Part shown: one piece after another, positions 8,171-18,223 of the stretch
How the letters are laid out: each line of letters opens with the position of its first letter
Position numbering within the stretch: the first letter of the stretch is position 1
NCBI GenBank assembly: GCA_910578385.1
Contig: CAJTQV010000001.1
Coordinates: 186,001 to 250,000 of the forward strand
From: an uncultured Muribaculaceae bacterium
GTDB lineage: Bacteria > Bacteroidota > Bacteroidia > Bacteroidales > Muribaculaceae
Direction of reading: 5' to 3'
DNA: 64,000 nt
Notes under the pieces: generated by a model
What the model saw: the letters and a program-made list of their open reading frames with translations, nothing else
Database searches by the model: none
What the model was told of the DNA's origin: nothing
Translations under genes and position numbers: made by a program

Positions 8171-9445
8171 ATGAAAAATAATTTTGAACTCGGAAGAAAT
8201 TTCCATGAATATATAAAAAAAAATTCATCGGCCGACGTAAGGGGGTTGATTTTGGCCGCGCATGGCCGTAATCATGACTTCCCGGTACGGTTTGCGGTCA
8301 CTCAGATAGAATGTCGTCAGAAGACCTCGCGCAAGCTGTCGTCGTTCATTTCGCATGACGAATTCCTCTTTCCCTCCGTGCAGGCTGCCGAACAGGCCAC
8401 CCACCAGTGTGTCGCCGCATATCATGCACGGCTTGTCGGCTCAGGGAAAAGAATCGCCGACCTTACCGGGGGACTCGGTATAGATGCTTTCACTCTTGCC
8501 GCGAACGGGAATTCCGTCACCGCGTGCGAGCTTGACGCGGAACGCGCCGAAGTACTGAGCCACAATGCCAAGGTTCTAGGCCTGACTGACATCAGAATCG
8601 AGAATGTTGACTCGATAGAATGGCTCCGGCAACGGACCGGCCGAAAGCCGTTCGACATGATATTCGTGGATCCGGCGAGGCGTGACGCCGCCGACCGGCG
8701 CAAGTTCATGCTGCGCGACTGCCTGCCAGATATTGTCGGCTCATGGGATACGATCCGATCCTCAGCCCGGAGAATCATGGTCAAGGCCTCCCCGCTGCTC
8801 GACATAGAATGTGCATTGCAGGAAATACCGGGCATAGAGGAGATACACCTCGTCTGCGTGAAGGGGGAATGCAAGGAAGTGCTGCTGATTGCCGCCGGAA
8901 CCGAAACGGCAGGCAGTGCGGACACTCACACATCATCGGTAATAGCGGCAGCGGTAGCACCGGCAATAACCGCCGTGGACTTGGATGATACTCCCGACGC
9001 GTCGCTGCGGGAAATCAGCCGGTGGGAATGCACCTATGACGCATTGGGAACAGCCGCGCCGATTGCAGACATATCCGCCATAACTCCCGGCACTTATCTC
9101 TATGACCCCAATGCCGCAGTGCACAAACTGCGTTGTGCTTCAGCTCTGTGCGAGGCGTATCCGGGACTCTTCCGGGTAGCGGCCAACACCGACCTGTATT
9201 GGTCCGCTGAACTCATAGAGGATTTTCCCGGCCGAAGATTCAGGATAGAGTCTGTACCCGACAGCAAAGAAATCAAGAAATTGAAAGGCTCCCGTCGGGA
9301 GGTGGCTGTCCGTAACTACCCTCTCACCGCCGAACAGCTGAGAACAAAACTAAAAGTGCTCCCCGGCGGCAACGAAAACTTCATCTACGGTTGCCGTGCC
9401 GGAGAAAAGGGCACCACTCTCCTGCTCGACTGTATTCGTGTATGA
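8171..9445 (+). CDS. Class I SAM-dependent methyltransferase with THUMP-like C-terminus
   Basis: 424 residues. Rossmann methyltransferase core with motif I ADLTGGLGIDAF (about 96-107), an acidic ACELDAERA, and motif IV VDPARRD (about 166-172), followed by a region like the PG_1098 ferredoxin-like and THUMP-like domains of Bacteroidota proteins. The fold suggests an RNA methyltransferase, but substrate is unknown. I prefer the ATG at 8171 to an in-frame TTG at 8150 because a TATCTTTG -10-like element at 8129-8136 would put transcription start near 8143. Divergent from the malic enzyme gene. Confidence 0.83.
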   Translation: MKNNFELGRNFHEYIKKNSSADVRGLILAAHGRNHDFPVRFAVTQIECRQKTSRKLSSFISHDEFLFPSVQAAEQATHQCVAAYHARLVGSGKRIADLTGGLGIDAFTLAANGNSVTACELDAERAEVLSHNAKVLGLTDIRIENVDSIEWLRQRTGRKPFDMIFVDPARRDAADRRKFMLRDCLPDIVGSWDTIRSSARRIMVKASPLLDIECALQEIPGIEEIHLVCVKGECKEVLLIAAGTETAGSADTHTSSVIAAAVAPAITAVDLDDTPDASLREISRWECTYDALGTAAPIADISAITPGTYLYDPNAAVHKLRCASALCEAYPGLFRVAANTDLYWSAELIEDFPGRRFRIESVPDSKEIKKLKGSRREVAVRNYPLTAEQLRTKLKVLPGGNENFIYGCRAGEKGTTLLLDCIRV

Positions 9446-9585
9446 CGCACGAACCACATGTGACACATGAGCCGGGCCAAAACAACAAGACCGGACTCCG
9501 GAATAATTTTTGGTTCGATTTTTGTTATTGATAACAGGGGTATGTCAATATCGGCATACTTCCGCATAACCAAGCAAACTGTTCT

Positions 9586-11766
9586 ATGACATTAGATAAA
9601 ATCAAGGAATTGCATTCGCGCGTCAACTCTGAACTCGACGCGTCACACTTCGGCAAAGCTATCTCTACCGTTAAAGCTATGCTTAAAGAAACAGGTCTTA
9701 ACCGTCAGGTGGACAATGTGGAACGCATAGGCGAAACCTTCCGCTACATGCTCCATTATCTTCTCGAAGGTGTGCCCGACGAAGGCCGCGACAGATTGCT
9801 GTCTGAGATTTCGGAACAGTTGCGCGGATACGCCGACCTCGCGTTGCGCGCGGCATTGGCTGTTGACTGCCCTGACTATTATTACTCGCTTCTGCGGTTC
9901 AATACACTCCGAGACGAGCATGTGTCTGACATCTTGAGGGAATATGGAGAGATTTCCTCGGAGATGAGCCTCGCCGAACTCGGCGGCAATGACGTGACAG
10001 ACTTGCGCAAGCGACGCGAAAGCCAGCTCACGCGGCTCTTCAACGCTCTCTTCACATCTCTCGGCGCGGATGCCGACTATGCCGACCTCACCCGCTATCT
10101 GAACTCCGGTTATGCCGACACCAACGTGGCTGCACAGGCTCTGAGCGCGATGACTCTCGCCCAGCTCTGCTTCTACGACAAAGCCAAGCTGACCGCGATG
10201 CTCGACATCTACGACAACGCCGAGAATCCGGAACTGGCAGCACGCGCCCTTGTGGGTATCGTCCTCTCTATGATTGACAACAAGGCCCGCATCGAGGCCG
10301 ATACTGCGCTTATGAGCCGTCTGTCTCTCTGGAATGACTCTATCGAGACATACCGACGACTTCAGGAAGTCATCAAGGTAATAATCGGAACACGCGACAC
10401 CGAGCGTGTCGCGGCCAAAATGAAAGATGAGGTTATCCCCGAGCTTATGAAGCTCCGTCCCGACATAATGAAGACCCTCCGCGAGGGAAGCACCGAACTC
10501 GATGCCGCCATGCTTGAGAACAACCCTGAATGGGAAGAGATTCTCTCCAAAAGCGACCTCACCAAGAAAATGCAGGAACTCAGCGAGATGCAGAGCGACG
10601 GCGCGGACCTGATGATGGTGACGTTCTCCAATCTGAAGCAGTTCCCGTTCTTCAACACTGCGGCCAACTGGTTCCTCCCCTTTGATTCTGAACGTTCGGA
10701 ACTCAATCTCTCTCCTGAAATGAAACGCATGGTGGAGATGCTTCACAATATAGGTGGCGTAATCTGCGACTCAGACATGTATTCGTTGGCTCTCGCCGCC
10801 GAACGTATGCCCGAAGCACAGAAAAACATGATGACCGGACAGCTCTCGGCACAGTTCGAGAATATGTCGGAAGAGGCTAAGTCAACGCTGACCAAGTCTT
10901 CCGAACCGGCTTTCGACACCGCCGCACTCAAGACTGTGCGCGACCTTTACCGCTTCTTCAAACTGTTCCGCAAACGCGAGGGCTTCAACGACCCGTTCGC
11001 ACGTCCGCTAAAATTCCTTGACCTCCCTGTTGTCGGCACTATGATGAGCGAGGAGGAGGTGCTGCGTCTTGTCGGCGAATTCTATTTCAAGCGCGGTTAC
11101 TATGCCGATGCGCTGCCGATGCTTGAGGCGTTGGCCGCTGAAAATGCCGATGACGCCACATTATGGGAGAAGATAGGATTCTGTCACCAGTCAGCCGGAC
11201 GTTTCGCTCAGGCACGCGAGGCATATTCAAAGGCTGCGCTTCTGAAGACTCCCGGACCATGGCTGACCAACAAATTAGCTTATGTGAACCGGAGGTTGGG
11301 CAACTATGCCGAGGCTGCGGAATATTACACAAATGCCTTGGAGATGGATCCCGACAACGTTTCACTGATCATGAACGCCGGAAACATGCTGCTGGAGACG
11401 GGAGATGTGGCCGGCGCGCTCAGCCATTTCTATCACGCGAATTATCTGCGCAGTGACAATCAGAAGGTCATGCGCGCCGTGGCGTGGGTTGAACTGCTCA
11501 ACGGGAATTTCGCCAAGAGCGCAGACTACTATTCACGCATCATCGCACTCGGTGCTCAGGCATCGGACTATCTGAACGCCGGGCACGCAGCACTGCTGCA
11601 GGGACATTTCAAGGAGGCTGTGAATTTCTACCGCCTTTCAGCCGAAGGAAATGAAGCGGATTTCGACCTCGCCTTCAACGCCGACCTCGCTACCCTTGAA
11701 TCATTGGGCGCGAACCGCCGCACAGCCCAGCTGATAGCCGATGCTGCCGCAGGACCCGTTTCATAA
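9586..11766 (+). CDS. Tetratricopeptide repeat protein, cytoplasmic
   Basis: 726 residues with no signal peptide or membrane segment. The first about 480 residues are helical and unrecognised; from about residue 500 there is a run of TPR units (YYADALPMLEALAAENADD, GRFAQAREAYSKAALLKTP, GNYAEAAEYYTNALEMDPDN, GDVAGALSHFYHANYL, GNFAKSADYYSRII, GHFKEAVNFYRLSAEGN). TPRs mediate protein contacts; partner and role cannot be told. Long antisense frames in this gene are composition shadows. It converges with the DUF5686 gene, 8 nt between the stops. Confidence 0.85.
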   Translation: MTLDKIKELHSRVNSELDASHFGKAISTVKAMLKETGLNRQVDNVERIGETFRYMLHYLLEGVPDEGRDRLLSEISEQLRGYADLALRAALAVDCPDYYYSLLRFNTLRDEHVSDILREYGEISSEMSLAELGGNDVTDLRKRRESQLTRLFNALFTSLGADADYADLTRYLNSGYADTNVAAQALSAMTLAQLCFYDKAKLTAMLDIYDNAENPELAARALVGIVLSMIDNKARIEADTALMSRLSLWNDSIETYRRLQEVIKVIIGTRDTERVAAKMKDEVIPELMKLRPDIMKTLREGSTELDAAMLENNPEWEEILSKSDLTKKMQELSEMQSDGADLMMVTFSNLKQFPFFNTAANWFLPFDSERSELNLSPEMKRMVEMLHNIGGVICDSDMYSLALAAERMPEAQKNMMTGQLSAQFENMSEEAKSTLTKSSEPAFDTAALKTVRDLYRFFKLFRKREGFNDPFARPLKFLDLPVVGTMMSEEEVLRLVGEFYFKRGYYADALPMLEALAAENADDATLWEKIGFCHQSAGRFAQAREAYSKAALLKTPGPWLTNKLAYVNRRLGNYAEAAEYYTNALEMDPDNVSLIMNAGNMLLETGDVAGALSHFYHANYLRSDNQKVMRAVAWVELLNGNFAKSADYYSRIIALGAQASDYLNAGHAALLQGHFKEAVNFYRLSAEGNEADFDLAFNADLATLESLGANRRTAQLIADAAAGPVS

Positions 11767-11774
11767 AAACTGCC

Positions 11775-14351
11775 TTAGAAAGCAAAATGGAATGAGAAAC
11801 GGAGTCCCGAATTGGGGGCACCGGGCGTGTCGCGGTAGCTGAGACGCCATATGTAGTCAAGACGAAGGAAAGTCAGGATGTTGTCTATGCCGACACCTAT
11901 CTCCATATAAGGTGTCTTGCCCATCACACGCGTGCCTCCACCCTCGGGGAAGCGATACAGATTGTCGTTGTATGCCGGATTGTTCTTCTTTGTCAGACTT
12001 CCGGCAAAGCTCTTGAATGTAATGACCTCGCGCAACCGTAACTTCTTAATCAAGGGAATACGGTTGAATATAAGACCGTTCAGGTTGTAGTTAAGGTCGA
12101 GCGACACATATTGGTCCATCGCGAACTCCATAGGGTTCAGCAGACTGAATGTCTCGGACTGGACGGTATAAGCCACGTTGGCGTTCTGCCACAGGAGTGC
12201 GGGGAACTGCACCTGGTCCCACAACTTCGCCGCCTTGAAGATAACATCCGCATAACCGAAAGCGGAGAACCAGAAACGTTTTTGGAGACAGAACTCAGTG
12301 AGGTTGAGCGTGAACTCAGACCCGAAAAGACCTTTCGGACCGAATGTGTGGGCGAGAATCAGACAGATTGCATCGCGGTTGATGTTGTGGCGCTCATTAT
12401 AAGTCTGCATGAATTTCTCACCGGGAGCATATCGGAGTTGCAGGCGCATACTGTTCTGGGTATATCCCGGCACACTGAGACCATCGGCCGTCATGAACGG
12501 CACGAACCGCGACGATTCCTGATGCTGATACTGCACGGCCGCATTGAGCGACAGATTGTTGCGCCACTCTATATTGTATTCGAGTTTGGCGAGACGTTCA
12601 TAGGTAGTAAGATTGCTATCAAGACGCTTCACGGAGTTGAGCAGGTTGCTCGCCGAGTTGGTCATATAGTGCTGCCCGAGCTTGTTGACATCATAGCGGT
12701 ACGTGGCGCGGATGCCGTTCATCGGGAACTCACGTGAGTGATATTTCTTCTTGACAAACGAATACTCCAGTTCTGCGTTATACTTCCACTTCTTATCCTT
12801 GAAACCATAGGCCACATAACCGCGTCCGAAAACACGATCGCAGAGATTTGCTGTGGTCAGTCCACCCAATGCAAGGCGCAGTCCCTCGGTGGCATTGTAG
12901 CTGATGAACGTGTCAATCGGTCCGAAGTCAAACTTGCTCTTCTTTCCGGTCACGACATAACCCTTTATGACAAGTTCCACCACCTTTGATGTCCAATAGA
13001 TTATCGGCAGCTTGCGGAAAGGGGACTCGTCGATGGCAAGGCGTGACTCGGCATAAGAAAGAGGGAGCATTCTCGCCTGAGTCCAGAAATCCTGGTTGCG
13101 TTGCGATGCCTCGTCAATCACAAACAGATTGCCGAGCTTGCTGTAATACTCATCAAGGTCTTCGCGCTTTTCGTAAGACTGATTGTCGTAACGAGACTGG
13201 CGGCTCATGTATGCCTGTCCTACCGCGCCGGCTATATGAAGCTCGACAACCATGTCATCGAGAGTCTTGCTGACATAACCGAGCGAGTCCTTCGAGAAAG
13301 TCTGGCTAAGGTACATGTTCTCCACATAGTTCACATTGGCAGCTTTCGGCAGACGCATCATGACGCGGCGCACATATTTCACCGAATCCTCAACCGGTAT
13401 GTAGAGCTTGCCGTTGAATCCCATCGACTCCGGATTATGAGGGGCGAATGAAAGCTCCACGCAGCGGTCAGTGCCGATATAGGTCGTATCCTCGATGTGA
13501 TACATATAGTAGTCCGCACCGATGGCCGACAGGGGACTCACAAAGCGGTTGCGCATCACCGGTATGTCGTTTTCATAGACATCCACCTCCCGGAGAACAT
13601 CCTCAAACAGGGCACGGGTATAGCTCTCGTCGAGCGACTTGTCTATGCCGTTCGTGCGCTGTGCCGTGACAATCTCCTTGTCAGTCCCCTCGCCGGTCGT
13701 GATACGTGTGGCCAGTTTCTCCTTCATCGAGAGGTCGAGTATCCGCTTGCCTGTCCAAATGCCGGTATCGACAAGTTCCGCGATTGCCTTGAACTTACCC
13801 TTGATCTGCCCGTCATCTCCGGGTCGGTATCCGTTGTAATTGTTCAGACCGAGCATCATCTTGTCGTAACGGTCATAGCTGTAATATGGCGCTGAGGTCG
13901 GGTCAATCTTCTTACGGTCGGCGCGGACCCTTTTCATAAGCTCGACAGCCGGATTATTCTTCTTGGAATACTTCTGCTTCTTGGGTTTTACAACCACCTC
14001 CACAAGTTCCGTGGTAGATGGTGACATGAAGAAGCGCATGGTGTCGCGGCTCGCGCCGACGGTCATCCTCGCGGCATCATAGCCGAGAGAGGATACTTCG
14101 ATTTCCGAACCGGAGGGCACGTGGATTGTGAAGACACCGTTCATGTCGGTTGTGACGCCACGTTTGGCCTTGCGCGAGTAGACGTTGACAAAGGGAAGAC
14201 GCTCACCGCTTACGGAGTCAACCACCACGCCGACAACCTTGCGGTCGGTTGTACGCGCAGCGTGCGACTGCACCGAAGGAAACGCGAAAGAGATTACCGA
14301 CAGCACAATCAGAGTGAATATATGAGTGTATTTGTTACTTGCTATAAACAT
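11775..14351 (-). CDS. DUF5686 outer-membrane protein with carboxypeptidase-regulatory-like domain
   Basis: 858 residues from the ATG at 14351 (MFIASNKYTHIFTLIVLSV), which gives a clean signal peptide ending near SHA; an upstream in-frame start would bury it. Next is a CarboxypepD_reg-like beta-sandwich (VVGVVVDSVSGERLPFVNVY, about 40-120), then the DUF5686 region, rich in alternating aromatic strands that read as an outer-membrane beta-barrel and ending in FSFHFAF, a terminal-Phe barrel signature. Function is not established; the family is common in Bacteroidales and resembles TonB-receptor relatives without an evident plug. Confidence 0.87.
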   Translation of the reverse strand: MFIASNKYTHIFTLIVLSVISFAFPSVQSHAARTTDRKVVGVVVDSVSGERLPFVNVYSRKAKRGVTTDMNGVFTIHVPSGSEIEVSSLGYDAARMTVGASRDTMRFFMSPSTTELVEVVVKPKKQKYSKKNNPAVELMKRVRADRKKIDPTSAPYYSYDRYDKMMLGLNNYNGYRPGDDGQIKGKFKAIAELVDTGIWTGKRILDLSMKEKLATRITTGEGTDKEIVTAQRTNGIDKSLDESYTRALFEDVLREVDVYENDIPVMRNRFVSPLSAIGADYYMYHIEDTTYIGTDRCVELSFAPHNPESMGFNGKLYIPVEDSVKYVRRVMMRLPKAANVNYVENMYLSQTFSKDSLGYVSKTLDDMVVELHIAGAVGQAYMSRQSRYDNQSYEKREDLDEYYSKLGNLFVIDEASQRNQDFWTQARMLPLSYAESRLAIDESPFRKLPIIYWTSKVVELVIKGYVVTGKKSKFDFGPIDTFISYNATEGLRLALGGLTTANLCDRVFGRGYVAYGFKDKKWKYNAELEYSFVKKKYHSREFPMNGIRATYRYDVNKLGQHYMTNSASNLLNSVKRLDSNLTTYERLAKLEYNIEWRNNLSLNAAVQYQHQESSRFVPFMTADGLSVPGYTQNSMRLQLRYAPGEKFMQTYNERHNINRDAICLILAHTFGPKGLFGSEFTLNLTEFCLQKRFWFSAFGYADVIFKAAKLWDQVQFPALLWQNANVAYTVQSETFSLLNPMEFAMDQYVSLDLNYNLNGLIFNRIPLIKKLRLREVITFKSFAGSLTKKNNPAYNDNLYRFPEGGGTRVMGKTPYMEIGVGIDNILTFLRLDYIWRLSYRDTPGAPNSGLRFSFHFAF

Positions 14352-14520
14352 TACTGAACCGGGCGGATTAGTCACAATTTGTGATTCCACCACACTGTAA
14401 TTGGGCAATAATTGTTAAATTTGCAAAAGAATGCGAAGACGATTCAATTCTTGAGTTGCGCAATTGCACTCATAGATAAAATAACGCCCGCTTCGCACCA
14501 TTATTATAAATATTGGCTAT

Positions 14521-14979
14521 ATGGCACTTGAAATTGAGCACAAGTATCTCGTAAAGGATTCTTCATATCGCGACATGGCAACCGCATCGTATGATATAAA
14601 GCAGGGTTATCTGTCGCGTGAGCCGGAACGCACGGTGCGTGTCCGTACGTTTGGCGACAAGGGATTTATAACCGTGAAGGGTGTTACACGCGATTGCGTC
14701 CGCGCCGAATTTGAATATGAGATTCCCTTGAAAGATGCCTCCGAGCTGTTGGCCATGTGTCTGCCTCCGGTCATTGAAAAACGCCGTTATATCGTCCCGT
14801 TCGAAGGGAAGTGCTGGGAAGTCGATGAGTTTGCCGGAGCTTTGCAGTCTCTTGTTCTCGCTGAGATTGAACTGTCCTCGGAACGTGAGACCTATGCTGT
14901 TCCACCGTTTATAGGTGAGAACGTTACCGGCAACCCGGCCTATTACAATTCGAACCTATCGTCGCTTGTTGAGCGCTGA
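14521..14979 (+). CDS. CYTH-domain protein
   Basis: 152 residues with the signature EXEXK at the N-terminus (EIEHKYLV), then KQGYLSREPERTVRVRTFGDK and FEYEIPLKDASEL, the alternating acidic and basic strands that form the CYTH tunnel. Members hydrolyse inorganic or thiamine triphosphate or act as class IV adenylate cyclases; for this short bacterial type tripolyphosphatase activity is the more likely, by inference. Its last 24 nt overlap the 3' end of the convergent MerR gene. Confidence 0.9.
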   Translation: MALEIEHKYLVKDSSYRDMATASYDIKQGYLSREPERTVRVRTFGDKGFITVKGVTRDCVRAEFEYEIPLKDASELLAMCLPPVIEKRRYIVPFEGKCWEVDEFAGALQSLVLAEIELSSERETYAVPPFIGENVTGNPAYYNSNLSSLVER

Positions 14980-15312
14980 CAGCATCTCCTCCAGACGGTC
15001 GCGTGTGTCGGTAAGAAGGTCTATGACCTCCATTCGCCGTGAGACATTCTTTCGGTTTTTGGCCATCTCCTCTTTTGCAGCCTCTATGCGCAGGCCCTTT
15101 ATCCGGACAAGATAGTTTATCATGCGCAGCACGCGTATGTCGGCCGGACGGTAATACCGCTGGTTGCTCTGGCTGCGGCGCGGCTTTATCTCCGGAAATT
15201 CCATTTCCCAGTAGCGCAGGGTGCTTGGCGCGACATCAAGCATGTCCGCCACATCGCGTATCTTGTAGAATTGCTTGCCGAATTCCTCCTGTATCTCCAA
15301 GTCTTCTTCCAT
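14956..15312 (-). CDS. MerR-family transcriptional regulator
   Basis: 118 residues from ATG 15312. MerR winged helix-turn-helix near the N-terminus: FYKIRDVADMLDVAPSTLRY, then EFPEIKPRRSQSNQRYYRPAD, and a helical C-terminus with RDRLEEMLSAL as a probable dimerising coiled coil. No Cys pair for metal sensing is seen. A longer start at 15360 is possible. It follows the M23 peptidase gene by 31 nt, likely in one transcript. The same regulator-peptidase pairing is common in Bacteroidales; target unknown. Confidence 0.88.
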   Translation of the reverse strand: MEEDLEIQEEFGKQFYKIRDVADMLDVAPSTLRYWEMEFPEIKPRRSQSNQRYYRPADIRVLRMINYLVRIKGLRIEAAKEEMAKNRKNVSRRMEVIDLLTDTRDRLEEMLSALNKRR

Positions 15313-15343
15313 GTGTGTATCTTGAGTAGGGATAAGGGTCGGG

Positions 15344-16312
15344 TCAGTCCATGACATGTCCGGCATTCTCGGCTTCGCGCACCATGTCGGCATACTGTTC
15401 GGGAGTGACATCCATAAAGTAATAGTTCACGGGATTCTGAGGCTCATCTTTGAAGCGGACCTCATAGTGCAGGTGCGGCCCGGTGGACTTACCGGTCGAG
15501 CCGACACGGCCTATAAGGTCTCCCCTCTTTACTGCGTCTCCCGCCTTGACAAGTATCTCGCTGAGATGCGCGTATCTGGTCACGTAGTTGTAGCCGTGCG
15601 AGATGTCGATGCAGTTGCCGTATCCGCTGCGGCGGTCGGCAGCCTCGACCGTACCGTCGCCGGTGGCATAGACGGGGGTGCCTGACTTGGCGGCGAAGTC
15701 AAGTCCGGCATGAAACTTGGTGGAGCCATACACCGGATCGCGACGGTATCCGTAGCCTGAAGACATAGTGTAATCCTTCACATCTATCGGAATAATAGAG
15801 GGGATGTGCGAGAGCTTGTCTTTCTGCTTGCCGGCCTCGGCACGGAGCTGGTCGAAAGAGATGGACTGGGCGTAGAGCTGACGGTCAAACAGGTCAAGAC
15901 GCTGGGTGAGGAGCTTTACGAGACCGCCGTCGGGCAGCTTGCGGAGTTCCTTGTAACGCATCTCATTGTCGAGGCCGGCGAAACGCTGGCTGCGCGACAT
16001 AGGCTCCATCTGCATCATGACACGATAGAAGTTGTCGTCACGGTTGCGGATGTCCTCCATGATTTTGAGCGAGTTGTCAAGACGCCGGTTCAAAATGTTG
16101 TACTGGCTCTTCAACATCGAATTTTCACGGCGCAGGCTGTCCTCGGTCGGGGTACCTAACGTCCAGAAAAGGATTAGCACTATAAGGCCGCCCGCGAGCA
16201 GCGAAGAACCCAAGAACGCGGCAATCTTGATAATACGCGACTTGAGCGACGGGTAGATCCGCTCGAAGTTGTCGGTATCGGCATTATAGCGGTATGTTAC
16301 ATTGCGTTTCAT
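15344..16312 (-). CDS. M23-family metallopeptidase, membrane-anchored
   Basis: 322 residues. A short cytoplasmic N-terminus, one membrane segment (about 30-52), a coiled coil (about 60-150), then a LytM/M23 domain with zinc ligands in KFHAGLDFA (HxxxD) and HLHYEVR (HxH) plus the YGYRRDPVYGS and SGTPVYATGDG strands. Such enzymes cut peptidoglycan cross-bridges or activate amidases during cell division. All catalytic ligands are visible, so it may be active. It lies between the SpoU methyltransferase (12 nt upstream) and merR, same direction. Confidence 0.93.
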   Translation of the reverse strand: MKRNVTYRYNADTDNFERIYPSLKSRIIKIAAFLGSSLLAGGLIVLILFWTLGTPTEDSLRRENSMLKSQYNILNRRLDNSLKIMEDIRNRDDNFYRVMMQMEPMSRSQRFAGLDNEMRYKELRKLPDGGLVKLLTQRLDLFDRQLYAQSISFDQLRAEAGKQKDKLSHIPSIIPIDVKDYTMSSGYGYRRDPVYGSTKFHAGLDFAAKSGTPVYATGDGTVEAADRRSGYGNCIDISHGYNYVTRYAHLSEILVKAGDAVKRGDLIGRVGSTGKSTGPHLHYEVRFKDEPQNPVNYYFMDVTPEQYADMVREAENAGHVMD

Positions 16313-16324
16313 GATTCCGGTCGT

Positions 16325-17068
16325 TTATTTGCGGAACTGAGCGATTGTCACGGCGGCGGCAATCGCCACATTGAGCGACTCGCTATGGTCGGGGCCGGCC
16401 GGCGGAATGAGCAGCGGGTCGGTTATGTATGTTCTCAACGCGGGTGAGATGCCCTTCCCCTCGTTGCCCATCAATATAAATCCGCACGCAGAGAGTTCAG
16501 CCTTGAAAATATCTTTCCCCTCCAGGAGCGTGCCATATACGGGAAGATTCCGGTTCGCCTCGAAAAGCGACGCAAGATCCACATAATCTACCTTCACCTT
16601 TGCAACAGAGCCCATGGTAGACTGTATTGTCTTGGGGTTGAACACATCGACCGTGTCGCGCGAGGCGAATATGCGGTATATTCCGAACCAGTGGCAGGTG
16701 CGGATTATGGTACCGAGATTGCCCGGATCCTGCACACCGTCGAGCACCATGTACAGTCTGTCGGCAGGAACCCGAAGGTTATGGTCCTGACCCGATTCAG
16801 GCAGCCTGTAAATGGCCATCACCGACGAGGGAGTGCTCAGATTCGACAATTTGCGCATCTCCGGTTCTGTCACTACATAGAGGTTGCATCCGCATCGGGC
16901 AAATGAATCAGCTTTCTCTTTCAGGCATATGACGGCCTCGGCATCGAACAGACCGAGCGTGTCGGAAACAGACTTCTCACCCTCAACGGAGAAGAGACCA
17001 TGCTTGCGACGCATCTTGGCCGAGCCAAGTGATGAATATACGTTGAATTTTGATTTAGACAGTTCCAT
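16325..17068 (-). CDS. TrmH/SpoU-family RNA 2'-O-methyltransferase
   Basis: 247 residues. The N-terminal RNA-binding substrate domain (MRRKHGLFSVEGEKSV) is followed by the SPOUT trefoil-knot domain with motif 1 LDGVQDPGNLGTIIRTC, motif 2 LMGNEGKGIS and motif 3 SLNVAIAAAV. Methylates ribose of rRNA or tRNA; the exact nucleotide is not predictable. The ATG at 17068 is preferred to a GTG two codons earlier. First gene of a leftward group with the M23 peptidase and merR. Confidence 0.92.
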   Translation of the reverse strand: MELSKSKFNVYSSLGSAKMRRKHGLFSVEGEKSVSDTLGLFDAEAVICLKEKADSFARCGCNLYVVTEPEMRKLSNLSTPSSVMAIYRLPESGQDHNLRVPADRLYMVLDGVQDPGNLGTIIRTCHWFGIYRIFASRDTVDVFNPKTIQSTMGSVAKVKVDYVDLASLFEANRNLPVYGTLLEGKDIFKAELSACGFILMGNEGKGISPALRTYITDPLLIPPAGPDHSESLNVAIAAAVTIAQFRK

Positions 17069-17254
17069 TTTCACTTTTTCAACATGCGAAGTTAATACTT
17101 TTTGGCCGATTTTTCAGTAAATCCCTTAATATTTAAAAAAATAATAGTAAATTTGAATATATTTTCCCGAATAGCCCCTGTTTACGCTCTGCGAAATTTT
17201 ATTTTAAGGCCACGACCGGGGGCCGGGAGCATGACTTAAACTCGGAATATAATA

Positions 17255-18109
17255 ATGTCTATGACAAAATATATTGGTGCGCACGTCAGCGCCACCGGAG
17301 GTGTGCAGAACACCCCTCTCGCTGCTGCCGAAATCGGTGCACGCGCTTTCGCTTTGTTTACCGGCTCAAGTGCCCGCTGGAGTTCCAAGGCCATCACGGA
17401 AAAGGCCGCGGCGGAATTCCGCGAGAACTGCGCGGCCAACGGCTTCACCCCCGATGTTATTCTCCCCCACGACAACTTCCTGATCAATCTCGGAAGTCCC
17501 GACGCGGAGAAACTCGCCAAGTCGCGCAAGTCATTTCTCGACGAGATGCGCCGCTGCGAGCAACTTGGCCTGACGATGCTCAACTTCCACCCCGGAAGTC
17601 ATCTCGGTGAGATGGAGGTTGACGCCTGCCTCGATCTTATCGCGGAGAGCATCAACATTACCCTCGACCAGACCGAGGGAGTGACTGCGGTTCTGGAATC
17701 TACTGCCGGTCAAGGCACAAACCTTGGTTTCCGTTTCGAGCAACTTGCACGTATAATAGACGGAGTGGAAGACAAAAGCCGCATAGGTGTCTGCGTCGAT
17801 ACGTGCCATACTCATTCCGCAGGGTATGACCTTGCATCGGAAGAGGGATACCGCGCAACGTGGGATGAATTTGACCGTGTTATCGGAGCCGGTTATCTCC
17901 GGGCACTCCATCTGAATGACAACAAGCGGACGCTCGGCTCGCGGATAGACCGTCATGAGCTGATAGGACTGGGGTCCCTCGGCAAGGAATTCTTCACACG
18001 ACTTGTCAACGATCCGCGCTTCGACAACATGCCGCTCATTCTGGAGACTCCCGACCCGGAGCGTTGGAAAGAGGAAATCGCGTGGCTTTACGGTCAGATC
18101 CGTGAATAA
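17255..18109 (+). CDS. nfo: Endonuclease IV (deoxyribonuclease IV)
   Basis: AP endonuclease of base excision repair, a three-zinc TIM barrel. 284 residues, usual length. Zinc and signature motifs are intact: YIGAHVSATGG at the N-terminus, NFHPGSHLG, ESTAGQG, GVCVDTCHTHSAGYD, LHLNDNK...GSRIDRHELIGLG, and LILETPDP. Translation may begin at the first ATG or at the second one 6 nt later; both give MTKYIGAHVS. The upstream gap holds TAAATTTG at 17148-17155 without a clear -33 box. Confidence 0.96.
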   Translation: MSMTKYIGAHVSATGGVQNTPLAAAEIGARAFALFTGSSARWSSKAITEKAAAEFRENCAANGFTPDVILPHDNFLINLGSPDAEKLAKSRKSFLDEMRRCEQLGLTMLNFHPGSHLGEMEVDACLDLIAESINITLDQTEGVTAVLESTAGQGTNLGFRFEQLARIIDGVEDKSRIGVCVDTCHTHSAGYDLASEEGYRATWDEFDRVIGAGYLRALHLNDNKRTLGSRIDRHELIGLGSLGKEFFTRLVNDPRFDNMPLILETPDPERWKEEIAWLYGQIRE

Positions 18110-18223
18110 TCTTCCGACCGGTGCCAATGACAAGGTGCGTGTATCACATAATAATACACAATCAACGGCTGCTGTCTGATTCAGACCTCCGCCTGACTTG
18201 AAATCTAAACTAACAATATACTC

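Noticed and set aside
9643..10746. A 367-codon open frame antisense to the TPR gene.
   Set aside because: Shadow of a high-GC third-position gene; the translation is low in sense and lacks a promoter.
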